From JAVJUV01 sp047314965 (lineage in GTDB: Bacteria; Pseudomonadota; Alphaproteobacteria; Rhodobacterales; Rhodobacteraceae): a DNA stretch of 64,000 nt. A program made the position numbers and the translations under genes. Where the stretch lies: positions 62,001-126,000 of the forward strand of contig NZ_JBLBVK010000057.1 in NCBI RefSeq assembly GCF_047314965.1, given 5' to 3'. Below the pieces are notes generated by a model that saw nothing but the letters and a program-made list of their open reading frames with translations, was not told the origin of the DNA and searched no databases. Positions 15,501 through 23,709 of this stretch are shown here, piece by piece (the stretch's first letter is position 1; each line of letters begins with the position of its first letter).

Positions 15501-16768
15501 GTTCCGGCCTCGCGTTCGTCCAAAGCGACGTTGATCAGTTCGGCGAGACGCTCGACCACATGAGCACTCTCCGTGGTGACCCGCCATCCGGCCTGGGCGA
15601 GTTCTGCGGCCTTGTCCGGCGCGAGAAGCCTTTGGACCGCCTCGCCGAGTTCAGTCGCGTTGCCAATCCGAATGCAGGCGTTCGCTGTCGCGAGATTCTG
15701 AAAGCGTGAGGCTGCGGTTCCGGTATGGGGGCCATGAAGAACCGCGGAGCCTAGCGATGCGGGTGCGTAAGGATCCGAGGGCGTGGCTTCCGAATCCAAG
15801 GTTCCGCCGACAAATGTAACCGGAGCGAGCCGATACCACAGTCCGTGCTCTTCCCTGCCGTCTGCGACCAGAACCTGAATAGTGTCATCGACGCAATCGC
15901 CTACAGAGCTCTGCGCGACTTCCCAGCCCTTGTCCGAAAGCCTGCTGGCAATAGAGTTGCCCTGCTCAGTCGGCGATGGAATGATGACCAGGAGCAACCG
16001 ATGCGCAAAGCGGAAAGCACTCCGGTGTGCTGCTTCAACGCTGTCGATTTCCGCCTCAGTCACATCGGCAGCCAACCAGACGGGACGACCGCGCAGTAGC
16101 TTTGCCGTTTCGTCGCGTTCGGTTTCACTGCACGGCAGGGCGAAGGTCGTATCGCTAAGGGGGCCGGTCACTTCGGTCCGGATCCCTTTGTGCAGATGTC
16201 TGTGTAGAACCTCGGCATCCGCCGCCGATGCGGCGAGGCATGCATCGAACTCGGCAAGGAGCGGTGACGACAGGTAGGATAGCCGTCGTCGGGCGGCTAG
16301 GCCGCCGCGACGGGATGCTGCAAGATAGAGCGGCATTCCGCGTTTTCGGGCCGCGTGGACAAGGTTGGGACGGTCCGGAGTTCCAAGAATGATCCCAACG
16401 TCGGGATGCCAGTAGTCCAGGAACCTGGCGACCGATCCGGAGGTTTCACCGGGTGCAAGTTGATGAATTGATTGGCTTGCCACTGGTGGAACCAGCGCAC
16501 CAGCCTGGACTGTTGTGACCAGCACGTGAAATGCTTCACCCCGCGTTTTCTCAAGTTCTTGCGCGATGGCTGGAGCCGCTCCTGCCTCTTCCGGTGTCTC
16601 GGCATGCAGCCATAAGAGGTATCCGTCCGGACGCGCTCGGCTGGGATGTCCAAGACGCTCGGTTGCCTGTGGCTCCTCGCGGTCGCGGCCGCGTGAAAGC
16701 GATATGTCCCGTAAACGCCCGGCGGCGAAGAGAAGGCGGGAAACCAGCCTTGGAGTCCTGCTGGTCAG
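15497..16768 (-). CDS. Divergent WaaA/KdtA-like glycosyltransferase
   Basis: Resembles 3-deoxy-D-manno-octulosonic acid transferase (GT30), which adds Kdo to lipid A precursor, and sits between DUF4170 and lpxK as that gene would. The N-terminal LLWLHAETPEEAG keeps the catalytic Glu position, and the C-terminal FVGG and GPHT motifs remain. However the conserved E-x-E-x-W-P-N is G-T-P-D-R-P-N, and GGHNPLEP is replaced by TPSDPYAP. It may be a paralogue with altered donor or no activity. No ATG, GTG or TTG lies at the expected N-terminus. A CTG at 16768 overlaps the DUF4170 stop as CTGA; the only ATG (16885) is 117 bp further up. Confidence 0.75.
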   Translation of the reverse strand: MTSRTPRLVSRLLFAAGRLRDISLSRGRDREEPQATERLGHPSRARPDGYLLWLHAETPEEAGAAPAIAQELEKTRGEAFHVLVTTVQAGALVPPVASQSIHQLAPGETSGSVARFLDYWHPDVGIILGTPDRPNLVHAARKRGMPLYLAASRRGGLAARRRLSYLSSPLLAEFDACLAASAADAEVLHRHLHKGIRTEVTGPLSDTTFALPCSETERDETAKLLRGRPVWLAADVTEAEIDSVEAAHRSAFRFAHRLLLVIIPSPTEQGNSIASRLSDKGWEVAQSSVGDCVDDTIQVLVADGREEHGLWYRLAPVTFVGGTLDSEATPSDPYAPASLGSAVLHGPHTGTAASRFQNLATANACIRIGNATELGEAVQRLLAPDKAAELAQAGWRVTTESAHVVERLAELINVALDEREAGT

Positions 16769-17010
16769 TTGCCCAGCTCCTCGGTTGAGGAGGCCGCGAG
16801 TTCTTCGTCGCGGAGGCGGTGGATGTGCGCGATGTAGTAGCGCATGTGGGCGTTGTCGACCGTGCGCTGAGCCTCGGATTTCCATGCGTTGTAAGCGCTT
16901 TGGTAGTCGGGATACATTCCCACGATGTGAATGTCCTCGACATCCTTGAACACGTTCTTCGACGGATCGACCAGTTCGCCGCCGAAGACAAGATGCAGTC
17001 TCTGGGCCAT
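16765..17010 (-). CDS. DUF4170 domain-containing protein
   Basis: An 81-residue soluble protein of the DUF4170 family, with LHLVFGGELVDPS, a central IHIVGMYPDYQSAY and MRYYIAHIHRL. The family is found next to kdtA/lpxK genes in many alphaproteobacteria, and here it precedes the WaaA-like gene with an overlapping stop. The function is unknown. A plausible role is in lipopolysaccharide assembly by association, not by direct evidence. Confidence 0.82.
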   Translation of the reverse strand: MAQRLHLVFGGELVDPSKNVFKDVEDIHIVGMYPDYQSAYNAWKSEAQRTVDNAHMRYYIAHIHRLRDEELAASSTEELGN

Positions 17011-17111
17011 TCGCTACTCCTGCTGTTCCGCGCGCGAGGCTAACGTTTCACGTTCTGGGGTCAAGCGTGGGAAAACGTGTTATTCACGGCTGACGACAAG
17101 GGGAGAAACGA

Positions 17112-18074
17112 ATGCGCGTTCTGCTTCTGGGAGCGACGGGAACAGCGGGGCGCGCCACCCTGACAGCGCTTGCCGATGCCGGGTACGATGTGGTGGCGCT
17201 CTACCGGGGCGATGAGCCCCCGATCCCGGAAAGCGAACGCATTTCTTTCAGAAAAGCAGACGTTTCCGCCCCCCTCTCCCTGAAACATGATGGCATTCGA
17301 GGCGAGCGCTTCGACGCGCTTGTCACTACGCTAGCTTCGCGAACGGGGGTGCCGGAAGAGGCTTGGGCGATCGACCACCGGGCGAATGCCGAGGCGTTGC
17401 GGCAGGCCTGCGAAGCGGGGGTGACACGGGTTGTGGCGCTGTCCGCGATCTGTGTCCAGAAACCGATGCTGGCCTTCCAGTTCGCCAAGCTGGCCTTCGA
17501 GGACGAACTGGTGAAATCCGGTGTCGACTATTCCATCGTAAGACCCACGGCTTTCTTCAAATCTCTGTCCGGGCAGATCGAGAGGGTGAGAAACGGTAAG
17601 CCATTTTTATTGTTCGGAAACGGGGAGTTGACGCGCTGCAAGCCGATCAGTGACCGGGACCTGGGGCGGTTCATGGCGCTGTGCCTGACGGATGCAGACA
17701 AGGGTAACCGCGTCCTGCCGATCGGCGGGCCGGGGCCTGCGATCAGCCTGAAGGACCAGGGCGAGGAACTTTTCCGGCTGTCCGGACAACAGCCCCGGTT
17801 CCGGCATTTGCCTGTCGGGATTTTCGACGCGATCGGAACGGTTCTGCGTTTGGGCGGCCATGTCTCGAAAGGATTTAAAACTAAGGCAGAGCTGGCCCGG
17901 ATCGGAAAATACTATGCCACCGAGTCCATGCTGGTCTGGGATGCTGGGAAGAGACGTTATGACGCCGATGCAACGCCGGAATTCGGAGAAGATACGCTGT
18001 TTCAGCACTATGCCAAAGTGCTCTCAAAAGGACAGTCCGTCGACCTTGGGGCGCATCGCGTGTTCGGAAGCTGA
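17112..18074 (+). CDS. bciA: Divinyl (proto)chlorophyllide 8-vinyl reductase, BciA type
   Basis: NADPH-dependent enzyme that reduces the C8 vinyl group of chlorophyllide intermediates during bacteriochlorophyll synthesis. The 320-residue protein has the Rossmann motif LLLGATGTAGRAT at its N-terminus and BciA/DVR family hallmarks SAICVQKP, SIVRPTAFFKSLSGQ and CKPISDRDL. GGGGAG lies before the ATG. No other bch, crt or puf gene is nearby, but bciA is often outside the photosynthesis gene cluster. If correct, the organism is or descends from an aerobic anoxygenic phototroph. Confidence 0.87.
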   Translation: MRVLLLGATGTAGRATLTALADAGYDVVALYRGDEPPIPESERISFRKADVSAPLSLKHDGIRGERFDALVTTLASRTGVPEEAWAIDHRANAEALRQACEAGVTRVVALSAICVQKPMLAFQFAKLAFEDELVKSGVDYSIVRPTAFFKSLSGQIERVRNGKPFLLFGNGELTRCKPISDRDLGRFMALCLTDADKGNRVLPIGGPGPAISLKDQGEELFRLSGQQPRFRHLPVGIFDAIGTVLRLGGHVSKGFKTKAELARIGKYYATESMLVWDAGKRRYDADATPEFGEDTLFQHYAKVLSKGQSVDLGAHRVFGS

Positions 18075-18316
18075 GCGCACGCAGGCAACGGGCGTACGGT
18101 GGCGTTACTTCGAAACGCTTTGGAATGTTAACGGCCATATTTTGTTGGGGAGTGAGAGGCGGCCGCAAGGCGGCAAACCGTATGCAAAGCGTCGGCAAAG
18201 CGTATGGCAATGGTATGTCGCCCCGGCCACCGTCCCACCACATGCTGTGCAACCGTTAACTAAGGTAAACGGGGCATTAAGGTTCATGTCCGCCAAGATC
18301 GTCTGCCCGCGTGACG

Positions 18317-19303
18317 TCAGCTGGGAACGGGCGCGGCCTCGTGCAGAAGTCCCTTCGCTATCAGAGCGGACCAGAACGCCGACGGGATCGGTGTTTCGAA
18401 CCATTGGAGGACCTGCCGAAGTTCGCCTTTGTCGCGCGGACCGGGGATGACCGAAGTGACGACCTGGTTGGCCAGAGGAAACTGAAGCGCGGCGGCGGCC
18501 AAGGGGATCGAGAATTCGTCGGCCAGCGCACCCAGTGCACGGGCCTTCTCGACGACCTCGGCAGGAGCTTTGGCGTAGTTCCACGTATCGCGTCCAACGA
18601 GGATACCGGAATTGAACGGGCCGCCACAGATGATGGTGGTACCCGCTGCCTTGCAGGCGGGGAAGAGCGTGTCGAGCGCCGTCTGTTCCAGAAGCGTGTA
18701 GCGGCCCGCCAGCAGAAAAACGTCCCAGTCGCCGACGCCAAGCGCGTCTTCGCAAACCTGGTTTTCATTGACGCCCAGTCCGATTGCCTTGACGTTTCCG
18801 GCCCGACGCAACTCGTCCATGGCCCGGTAGCCGCCTTCGGCAAGATCGCGGAAATGGCGCTCGTTCTCGGCACCATGCTGGAAAGCCCCGATGTCATGGG
18901 CCAACAGGATGTCGATGCGTTCCAGTCCGAGGCGCTGCAGGCTGTCTTCATAGGCGCGCATGATCCCGTCGTATCCGTAGTCGTAGACAACGTGGAACGG
19001 CAGCGGGTCGATCATGCCGAAATCCATCGGGTTCTCGACGGCCCCGGGACGCAGAAGCCGTCCGACCTTGTCGGACAGGATGTAGTCGGTGCCGCGCAGC
19101 ACGTCGCCCATCACCCGTTCCGAACGCCCGAACCCATACCAGGGCGCGGTGTCGAAATAGCCGATCCCCGCCTGACGCGCGGCCTCGATCAGTTCGACTG
19201 CCTGACTGTTGTCCAGATCGACGAAATTCCCGCCCAGCGGCGCCCCGCCAAGACCGAGCGTGTCGATCATCAATCCGGTGCGTCCGACCTGACGTTTTTC
19301 CAT
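18317..19303 (-). CDS. Aldo/keto reductase, D-threo-aldose 1-dehydrogenase-like
   Basis: NAD(P)-dependent TIM-barrel oxidoreductase of 328 residues. The family's catalytic tetrad is visible as Asp in FDTAPWYG, Tyr in the same motif, Lys in LSDKVGR and His in LLAHDIG. GRSERVMGDVL and the late ICGGPFNSGIL match the L-fucose/D-threo-aldose dehydrogenase subgroup. The ATG at 19303 has AGGAGGAG before it. The 242-bp gap to bciA shows nothing recognisable apart from two GCAAAGCGT words. It is divergent from the TspO-like gene. Confidence 0.87.
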   Translation of the reverse strand: MEKRQVGRTGLMIDTLGLGGAPLGGNFVDLDNSQAVELIEAARQAGIGYFDTAPWYGFGRSERVMGDVLRGTDYILSDKVGRLLRPGAVENPMDFGMIDPLPFHVVYDYGYDGIMRAYEDSLQRLGLERIDILLAHDIGAFQHGAENERHFRDLAEGGYRAMDELRRAGNVKAIGLGVNENQVCEDALGVGDWDVFLLAGRYTLLEQTALDTLFPACKAAGTTIICGGPFNSGILVGRDTWNYAKAPAEVVEKARALGALADEFSIPLAAAALQFPLANQVVTSVIPGPRDKGELRQVLQWFETPIPSAFWSALIAKGLLHEAAPVPS

Positions 19304-19439
19304 CGTTCTCCTCCTGCGTGTTTTGGTATGTACTGTGGAACCATGTCTTGCACTGGATTTCCAGATGCCGAGACCGATTGCTCGATCCGCCGATCTGGCA
19401 GGGTTCGGGTTTGGCATACAAAAGCGAAAAGGTTCGAAA

Positions 19440-20174
19440 ATGTCCGATACCCCGCGAAACCAGCAGACCGACACGCGCAGGATGAAGGCGATCCTTGTCC
19501 TTGCCGCGACGATCGCGTTCATCAGTGCGCCCATCTGGTCAAGCGGGTTCGGCGGCTTCAACCCAGACGATTTCCCGGTGCGCCTTGAGAACCCCGGGAT
19601 TCAACCCGCGGGCTATGTCTTTGCGATCTGGGGGCTGATCTATCTCTGGCTTCTGGTTTCGGCCGCATTCGGTCTTTTCGCGCGCGCCGAAGACAGCGGC
19701 TGGGATGGGATGCGCTGGTGGCTGGCCGCGAGTCTTGCCATCGGCACGCCCTGGATCTCCGTGGCCAGTGTCAGCCCGGTCTGGGCGACGGTTCTCATTG
19801 TCGCGATGCTGATCCCGGCCCTGCTTGCGCTGCGCGTCACGCCGCCGGCCGACAAGTGGATGCTGCGCGCGCCCGTTGCGCTGTACGCCGGCTGGCTCAG
19901 CGTTGCCACGGCTGTCTCTTTCGGCGTTCTGCTGACTGGGTACGGCGCGCCGCTGTGGGCCTGGGTTGTCCTGCCGGTCGCGATTCTGGGCGCGGCGTGG
20001 TTTCAGGTTGGGCGTGCCGGTGCGCCGCTTTACGGCCTGGCGGTTGCCTGGGGGCTTGCCGGGATCGTCGTGCGCAACCTGTCGGTGGGCGATGCGGTGC
20101 CCGCGATGGGGGCGGCTGTTCTGGTGGTGGCGATGATTGCGGCGGCTGTTTCCTCGGCCCGCCAGGCGGAGTGA
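19440..20174 (+). CDS. TspO/MBR-like tryptophan-rich membrane protein (long form)
   Basis: A 244-residue protein with about six hydrophobic segments and many tryptophans. ENPGIQPAGYVFAIWGLIY near residue 50-70 is the signature of the longer bacterial branch of the TspO/MBR family, related to porphyrin- and cholesterol-binding TspO. Rhodobacter TspO modulates photosynthesis gene expression in response to oxygen, but this long form differs and its ligand is unknown. The ATG at 19440 is chosen because the preceding frame (from 19323) overlaps the promoter region of the aldo/keto reductase. Confidence 0.75.
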   Translation: MSDTPRNQQTDTRRMKAILVLAATIAFISAPIWSSGFGGFNPDDFPVRLENPGIQPAGYVFAIWGLIYLWLLVSAAFGLFARAEDSGWDGMRWWLAASLAIGTPWISVASVSPVWATVLIVAMLIPALLALRVTPPADKWMLRAPVALYAGWLSVATAVSFGVLLTGYGAPLWAWVVLPVAILGAAWFQVGRAGAPLYGLAVAWGLAGIVVRNLSVGDAVPAMGAAVLVVAMIAAAVSSARQAE

Positions 20175-20195
20175 CCGAGCCGGAAGCGGAGCGGG

Positions 20196-20966
20196 TTATG
20201 CCAGTGCGTCGATGATCCGGGGGTGCAGGGCGCTTGCCGCTGTCACGACGCCTGCTGTCTGCCGAGCCACGCTGTTGAACGTCAGCGCCGATCCGTGGCG
20301 GTCGGTGACTTTCGCTCCGGCCTCGGTGGCGATGAGCGCGCCGGCGGCAATGTCCCATTCCCAGGCCGGGCGGAGCGTCAGCATCGCGTCAAACCGCCCT
20401 TCGCCGACCAGTGCCAGGCGGTAGGCCAGCGAGGGGCGGAAGTGGCGCTCGAAGGTGGGGACGCCGCGTTTCCAGAACCTGTCCTGCATGGTGACGCGGG
20501 GGGTGAGAACCGTGGCGCGGTCAAGGTCATCCGAAGTGCTGGCCCTGAGCGGGGTTCCGTTGAGCGTGGCACCCGAATCCACGGCGGCGCAGTAGAGCTT
20601 GTCGCGGACCGGGAGGTAGACGCAGGCGGCCGTGACGCGCCCGTTCTCGGCCACGGCCAGCGAGTGCGCCCAGGTCGGTTCGCCCGCCACGAAGGCGCGG
20701 GTGCCGTCGATGGGGTCGACGATGAAGACGCGGGAGGCGGCCAGGCGCGCCGGATCGTCTTCGGTCTCCTCGCTGACCCAACCATAGTCTGGGCGGGCGC
20801 GCAGGAGTTCGGTTTTCAGGTAGGTGTCGACGGCGAGATCGGCCTCGGAGACCGGATCGTCGCCGCCCTTGTCCCAGACCTGCGGGTCTTCGCGCCAATA
20901 GCGGCGCGCGATCCGGCCCGCTTCGATCGCGGCTTCGGTCAGGAGGTCGAGGTCAGTCGCCGGCAA
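20196..20966 (-). CDS. 3'(2'),5'-bisphosphate nucleotidase CysQ-like (inositol monophosphatase family)
   Basis: Magnesium-dependent phosphatase of 256 residues. Metal-site motifs are SEETEDD (Glu pair), DPIDGTRAF and EWDIAAG, in the order of the inositol monophosphatase superfamily; the arrangement fits CysQ-type removal of PAP from sulfate assimilation or IMPase. I favour the TTG at 20966 because AAGGG lies seven bases before it and it yields a family-like N-terminus. A second TTG at 20999 extends it by eleven residues. It overlaps the end of pmbA by 14 bp. Confidence 0.86.
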   Translation of the reverse strand: MPATDLDLLTEAAIEAGRIARRYWREDPQVWDKGGDDPVSEADLAVDTYLKTELLRARPDYGWVSEETEDDPARLAASRVFIVDPIDGTRAFVAGEPTWAHSLAVAENGRVTAACVYLPVRDKLYCAAVDSGATLNGTPLRASTSDDLDRATVLTPRVTMQDRFWKRGVPTFERHFRPSLAYRLALVGEGRFDAMLTLRPAWEWDIAAGALIATEAGAKVTDRHGSALTFNSVARQTAGVVTAASALHPRIIDALA

Positions 20967-22296
20967 CGGTGAGCCCTTCGACGAGAAGAGAGGGAACAAC
21001 GCGGGAGGTCCAGTGGCGAGCGTCGTTGGCCGGGCGGATCGAAACCAGCATCTCGAGCAGGTTGCCGGCGATGGTCAGTTCGTTGACCGGATAGGCGATC
21101 TCGCCGTTTTCGATCCAGAATCCGGAGGCGCCGCGGGAGTAGTCGCCCGTGGTCGCGTTGATCGAAGAGCCGATCAGCGATGTGACCAGAAGGCCAGTGC
21201 CCATGTCGCGGATCAGGTCGCCGCGGGACTGGTCGCCTTCTGTCAGCGCGATGTTCGACACTGTGGGCGAGGGCGGCGCGGAGGTGCCGCGCGCTGCGTT
21301 GGCGGTGCTGTCCATGCCCAGCTTGCGGGCGGTGGCAAGGTCGAGTGTCCAGCCGGTGAGCACGCCGTTTTCGACGATCTGGCGGGCGCGGGTGGGCAGG
21401 CCCTCGGCGTCGAAGGGTTTTGAGCCACCTACGCGGACACGGCGCGGGTCTTCGGTGATCGACAGGCCTGCGGGCAAGATCTGTTCTCCCAGTTTGTCCT
21501 TGAGCCAGGAACTGCCGCGCGCGACGGCGCTGCCGTTCGAGGCCTGCAGCAGGTGGCCGATCAGGCCTGATGCGACGCGTTCGTCATAGAGCACCGGGTA
21601 GGCGCCGGTTTTCGGCTTGCGCGGCTTTGCGCGTGCCAGCGTACGTTCGGCGGCGATGCGCCCCACCTCTTCGGGTGAGGGCAGGTCGCCGCGGTAGATG
21701 CGGCTCTCGCCGAAATAGTCGCGTTCCATCCCCGTGCCTTCACCGGTGATCGCGACCGTCGAGAGCCAATGAGACGACCGGGCATACCCGCCCGCGAAAC
21801 CGTTGGTAGCGGCAAGGTGGACGGCGGTATTCGAGAAACCGGCAGAGGCGGATTCAACCTGGCTGATCCCGTGATGGCTAAGAGCCGAAGCCTCGGCGGC
21901 AAGCGCCGCTTCCTGAAGCATCGCCGGATCCGGTTCGGGCGCGGTTTCGACGAGGTCCAGCCAGTCGGCGGACACGTCGGTTGCCAGTTGGGACGGGTCG
22001 GCGAGGCCGATGAAGGGATCTTCCGGCGCAAGCCGCGCCATGGCAACGGCGCGCTCGGCCATTTCCGAGATGGTTCGTTCTGACGTGTCGGAGGCGGAGA
22101 CGCAGGCCTGCCGTTTTCCGATCAGGACCCGAAGCCCGATGTCGACGCCTTCGGACCGTTCGGCATGTTCAAGGGCTCCGGCCCGAACCTCGATCGACAG
22201 GGACGCGCCCGAGGTGGCGATTGCATCAGCGCTTTCGGCGCCAGCCTTGCCGGCTGCGTCGAGAAGGGCGGCTGTTAGAGAGGACAGATCGTGCAT
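20953..22296 (-). CDS. pmbA: PmbA/TldE metalloprotease subunit
   Basis: Regulatory partner of the TldD/TldE zinc protease that cleaves peptides such as microcin precursors and unfolded substrates. The 447-residue protein shows GVDIGLRVLIGKRQACVSAS near the start and SGLIGHLLQASNG, DPRRVRVGGSKPFDAEG and the C-terminal NATTGDYSRGASGFWIENG, all typical of PmbA. It lacks the HExxxH metal site that belongs to TldD, as expected. The start ATG at 22296 is preferred to the longer frame. It overlaps the phosphatase gene downstream. Confidence 0.93.
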   Translation of the reverse strand: MHDLSSLTAALLDAAGKAGAESADAIATSGASLSIEVRAGALEHAERSEGVDIGLRVLIGKRQACVSASDTSERTISEMAERAVAMARLAPEDPFIGLADPSQLATDVSADWLDLVETAPEPDPAMLQEAALAAEASALSHHGISQVESASAGFSNTAVHLAATNGFAGGYARSSHWLSTVAITGEGTGMERDYFGESRIYRGDLPSPEEVGRIAAERTLARAKPRKPKTGAYPVLYDERVASGLIGHLLQASNGSAVARGSSWLKDKLGEQILPAGLSITEDPRRVRVGGSKPFDAEGLPTRARQIVENGVLTGWTLDLATARKLGMDSTANAARGTSAPPSPTVSNIALTEGDQSRGDLIRDMGTGLLVTSLIGSSINATTGDYSRGASGFWIENGEIAYPVNELTIAGNLLEMLVSIRPANDARHWTSRVVPSLLVEGLTVAGD

Positions 22297-22363
22297 GGCG
22301 CTCCTGCGGGTTTGTTTCGGAGGTAGTCCCGCGGGTCGGGAACTGCAAGTCGGCAAGGCAGCG

Positions 22364-23696
22364 TCAGGCGTTGTTCAACATGTCGAAACGGCGGCGTTCC
22401 AGCGTCGCACGCTCAGGCTGTCCCGCCGCGTCGCAGAGCTCGGGGGAGAAGAGCCGGGCACCTGCCAGCTCTTGGTAGGCCGCGTCGATCCGGGCCAGTG
22501 CCTCGGCGGGCGGGATGTCGGGGTGGACGGCGATTCGGCCGTGGACGACCTTGTGTTCTTCGGTCTCGTGCCGTTCGTGCTGGACGCTTTCGTCGCGCCA
22601 GCAATTGGCACAGAGGTGATAGACGCTGGAGGTGTGCGAATACACGCAGAGGCCCGCATCCAGCCGGTCGTTCACGGCACTGACCGCGTCGCCGTCGCCC
22701 TGCGTGGCGGAGAAGTGGTAGAAGTGGAAGTTGCCGCGCCGGATGGTGGCGAGGTGGGGGAAAAGAGCGATCTTGTTCTCGCCATAGAGGTGGTAGGTGA
22801 TCGCCGCCGTCAAAGAGGATGGTATCGCCGTAGTCGGTGCCGATCTCGGGCGCGTACATCACGCTGCGCACGATGCCGTGGCAGGGGCTGAGACGCTGGA
22901 CCCAGATGTTTTCCTGAAGGCCGGGATCGTCGTTTTCGGGGCCGCGTTCGGCGAGCGGATATTGGGCGACGCGGACCTTGCAGGCTGGATAGCCGCCCTC
23001 GGGCAGGCCGCTGTTCGCCAACTCTAGTTTGTTGCCCATGGCGCGCCAGACCTCGATGGCGGTCTGGCCGTCGCCCGCGCCCGTGGCGCAGATGCCAAGG
23101 TTCCAGCGGGCGGCTTCGGAGCCGCCGGACGGATGGAGTTCGATGGCGCGGCGGTTGGCGGCAATGCCCACAGCGAAACGGGCGCGGGTCTTGCACCAGA
23201 GACCGTAGCCGTAATGTGCGTCGCTGCTGTCCGGAGCGAGTTCGATGAGCCGCCTGTAGGCGCGTTCGGCCACCTGATCGTGCTGGCGGGCCATCAGGCG
23301 TGCGGTCTGGGCCAGTGCTTCGGCGACCGGTTTCTCTCTGTCGGTGTTCCGGTTCTTCAACTGTAGCTCGGTCAGGCGCGCGATCATCCGGGCAAAGACC
23401 GGGGCTTCGGGTGGCGGCGCGTTCAGGTCGTCGATGTCGCGCGCTTCCTCCATGAGGCCCCCCATGTAGGCGATCAGCGCGCCGTCGCTTTCATGGGCGT
23501 CGAAGATCCGGCCGTAGAGACGCGCGGTCTCGTCATGGGGCAGGACCCCCTCGCCAAGGATAAAGAGAAGGTCCGAGGCGGCCTTTCGGTCGCTCGCCTG
23601 TTTCCCGATCAGGCCCCGCAGAACAGCGAGGACGGCCTCGGGGCCGTCCTCTTGCGCTTTTCGGGCTTTCTTCAGCAGCCTTTCTGCGCCGAACAT
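22364..23696 (-). pseudogene. Frameshifted tetratricopeptide-repeat protein gene
   Basis: From ATG 23696 the frame encodes a helical-repeat protein with TPR-like stretches (AERAYRRLIELAPDSSDAHYGYG and following) as far as DTILFDGG. It then enters a basic, Pro-rich nonsense tail. The sensible continuation (AITYHLYGENKIALFP onward, ending FDMLNNA) lies in the +1 frame. Deleting one base from the GGCGGCG tract at 22802-22809 joins both parts as LFDGAITYHLYGE, giving one protein of about 443 residues. Either the gene is inactivated or the base is a sequence error. It is 13 bp from the DUF2125 stop. Confidence 0.8.
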
Positions 23697-23709
23697 CGCG
23701 GCGAGGGCC

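Noticed and set aside
16769..16885. ATG 16885 as start of the WaaA-like gene
   Set aside because: It would add a 39-residue basic Pro/Arg-rich segment that overlaps DUF4170 by 121 bp and has no homology in the family.
18075..18316. Possible small gene or tRNA in the gap after bciA
   Set aside because: No cloverleaf and no frame with a ribosome binding site. Only two GCAAAGCGT words were seen.
22364..22813. Separate 149-residue gene after the TPR gene
   Set aside because: It is the continuation of the TPR gene after a one-base insertion, with no ribosome binding site at its ATG.
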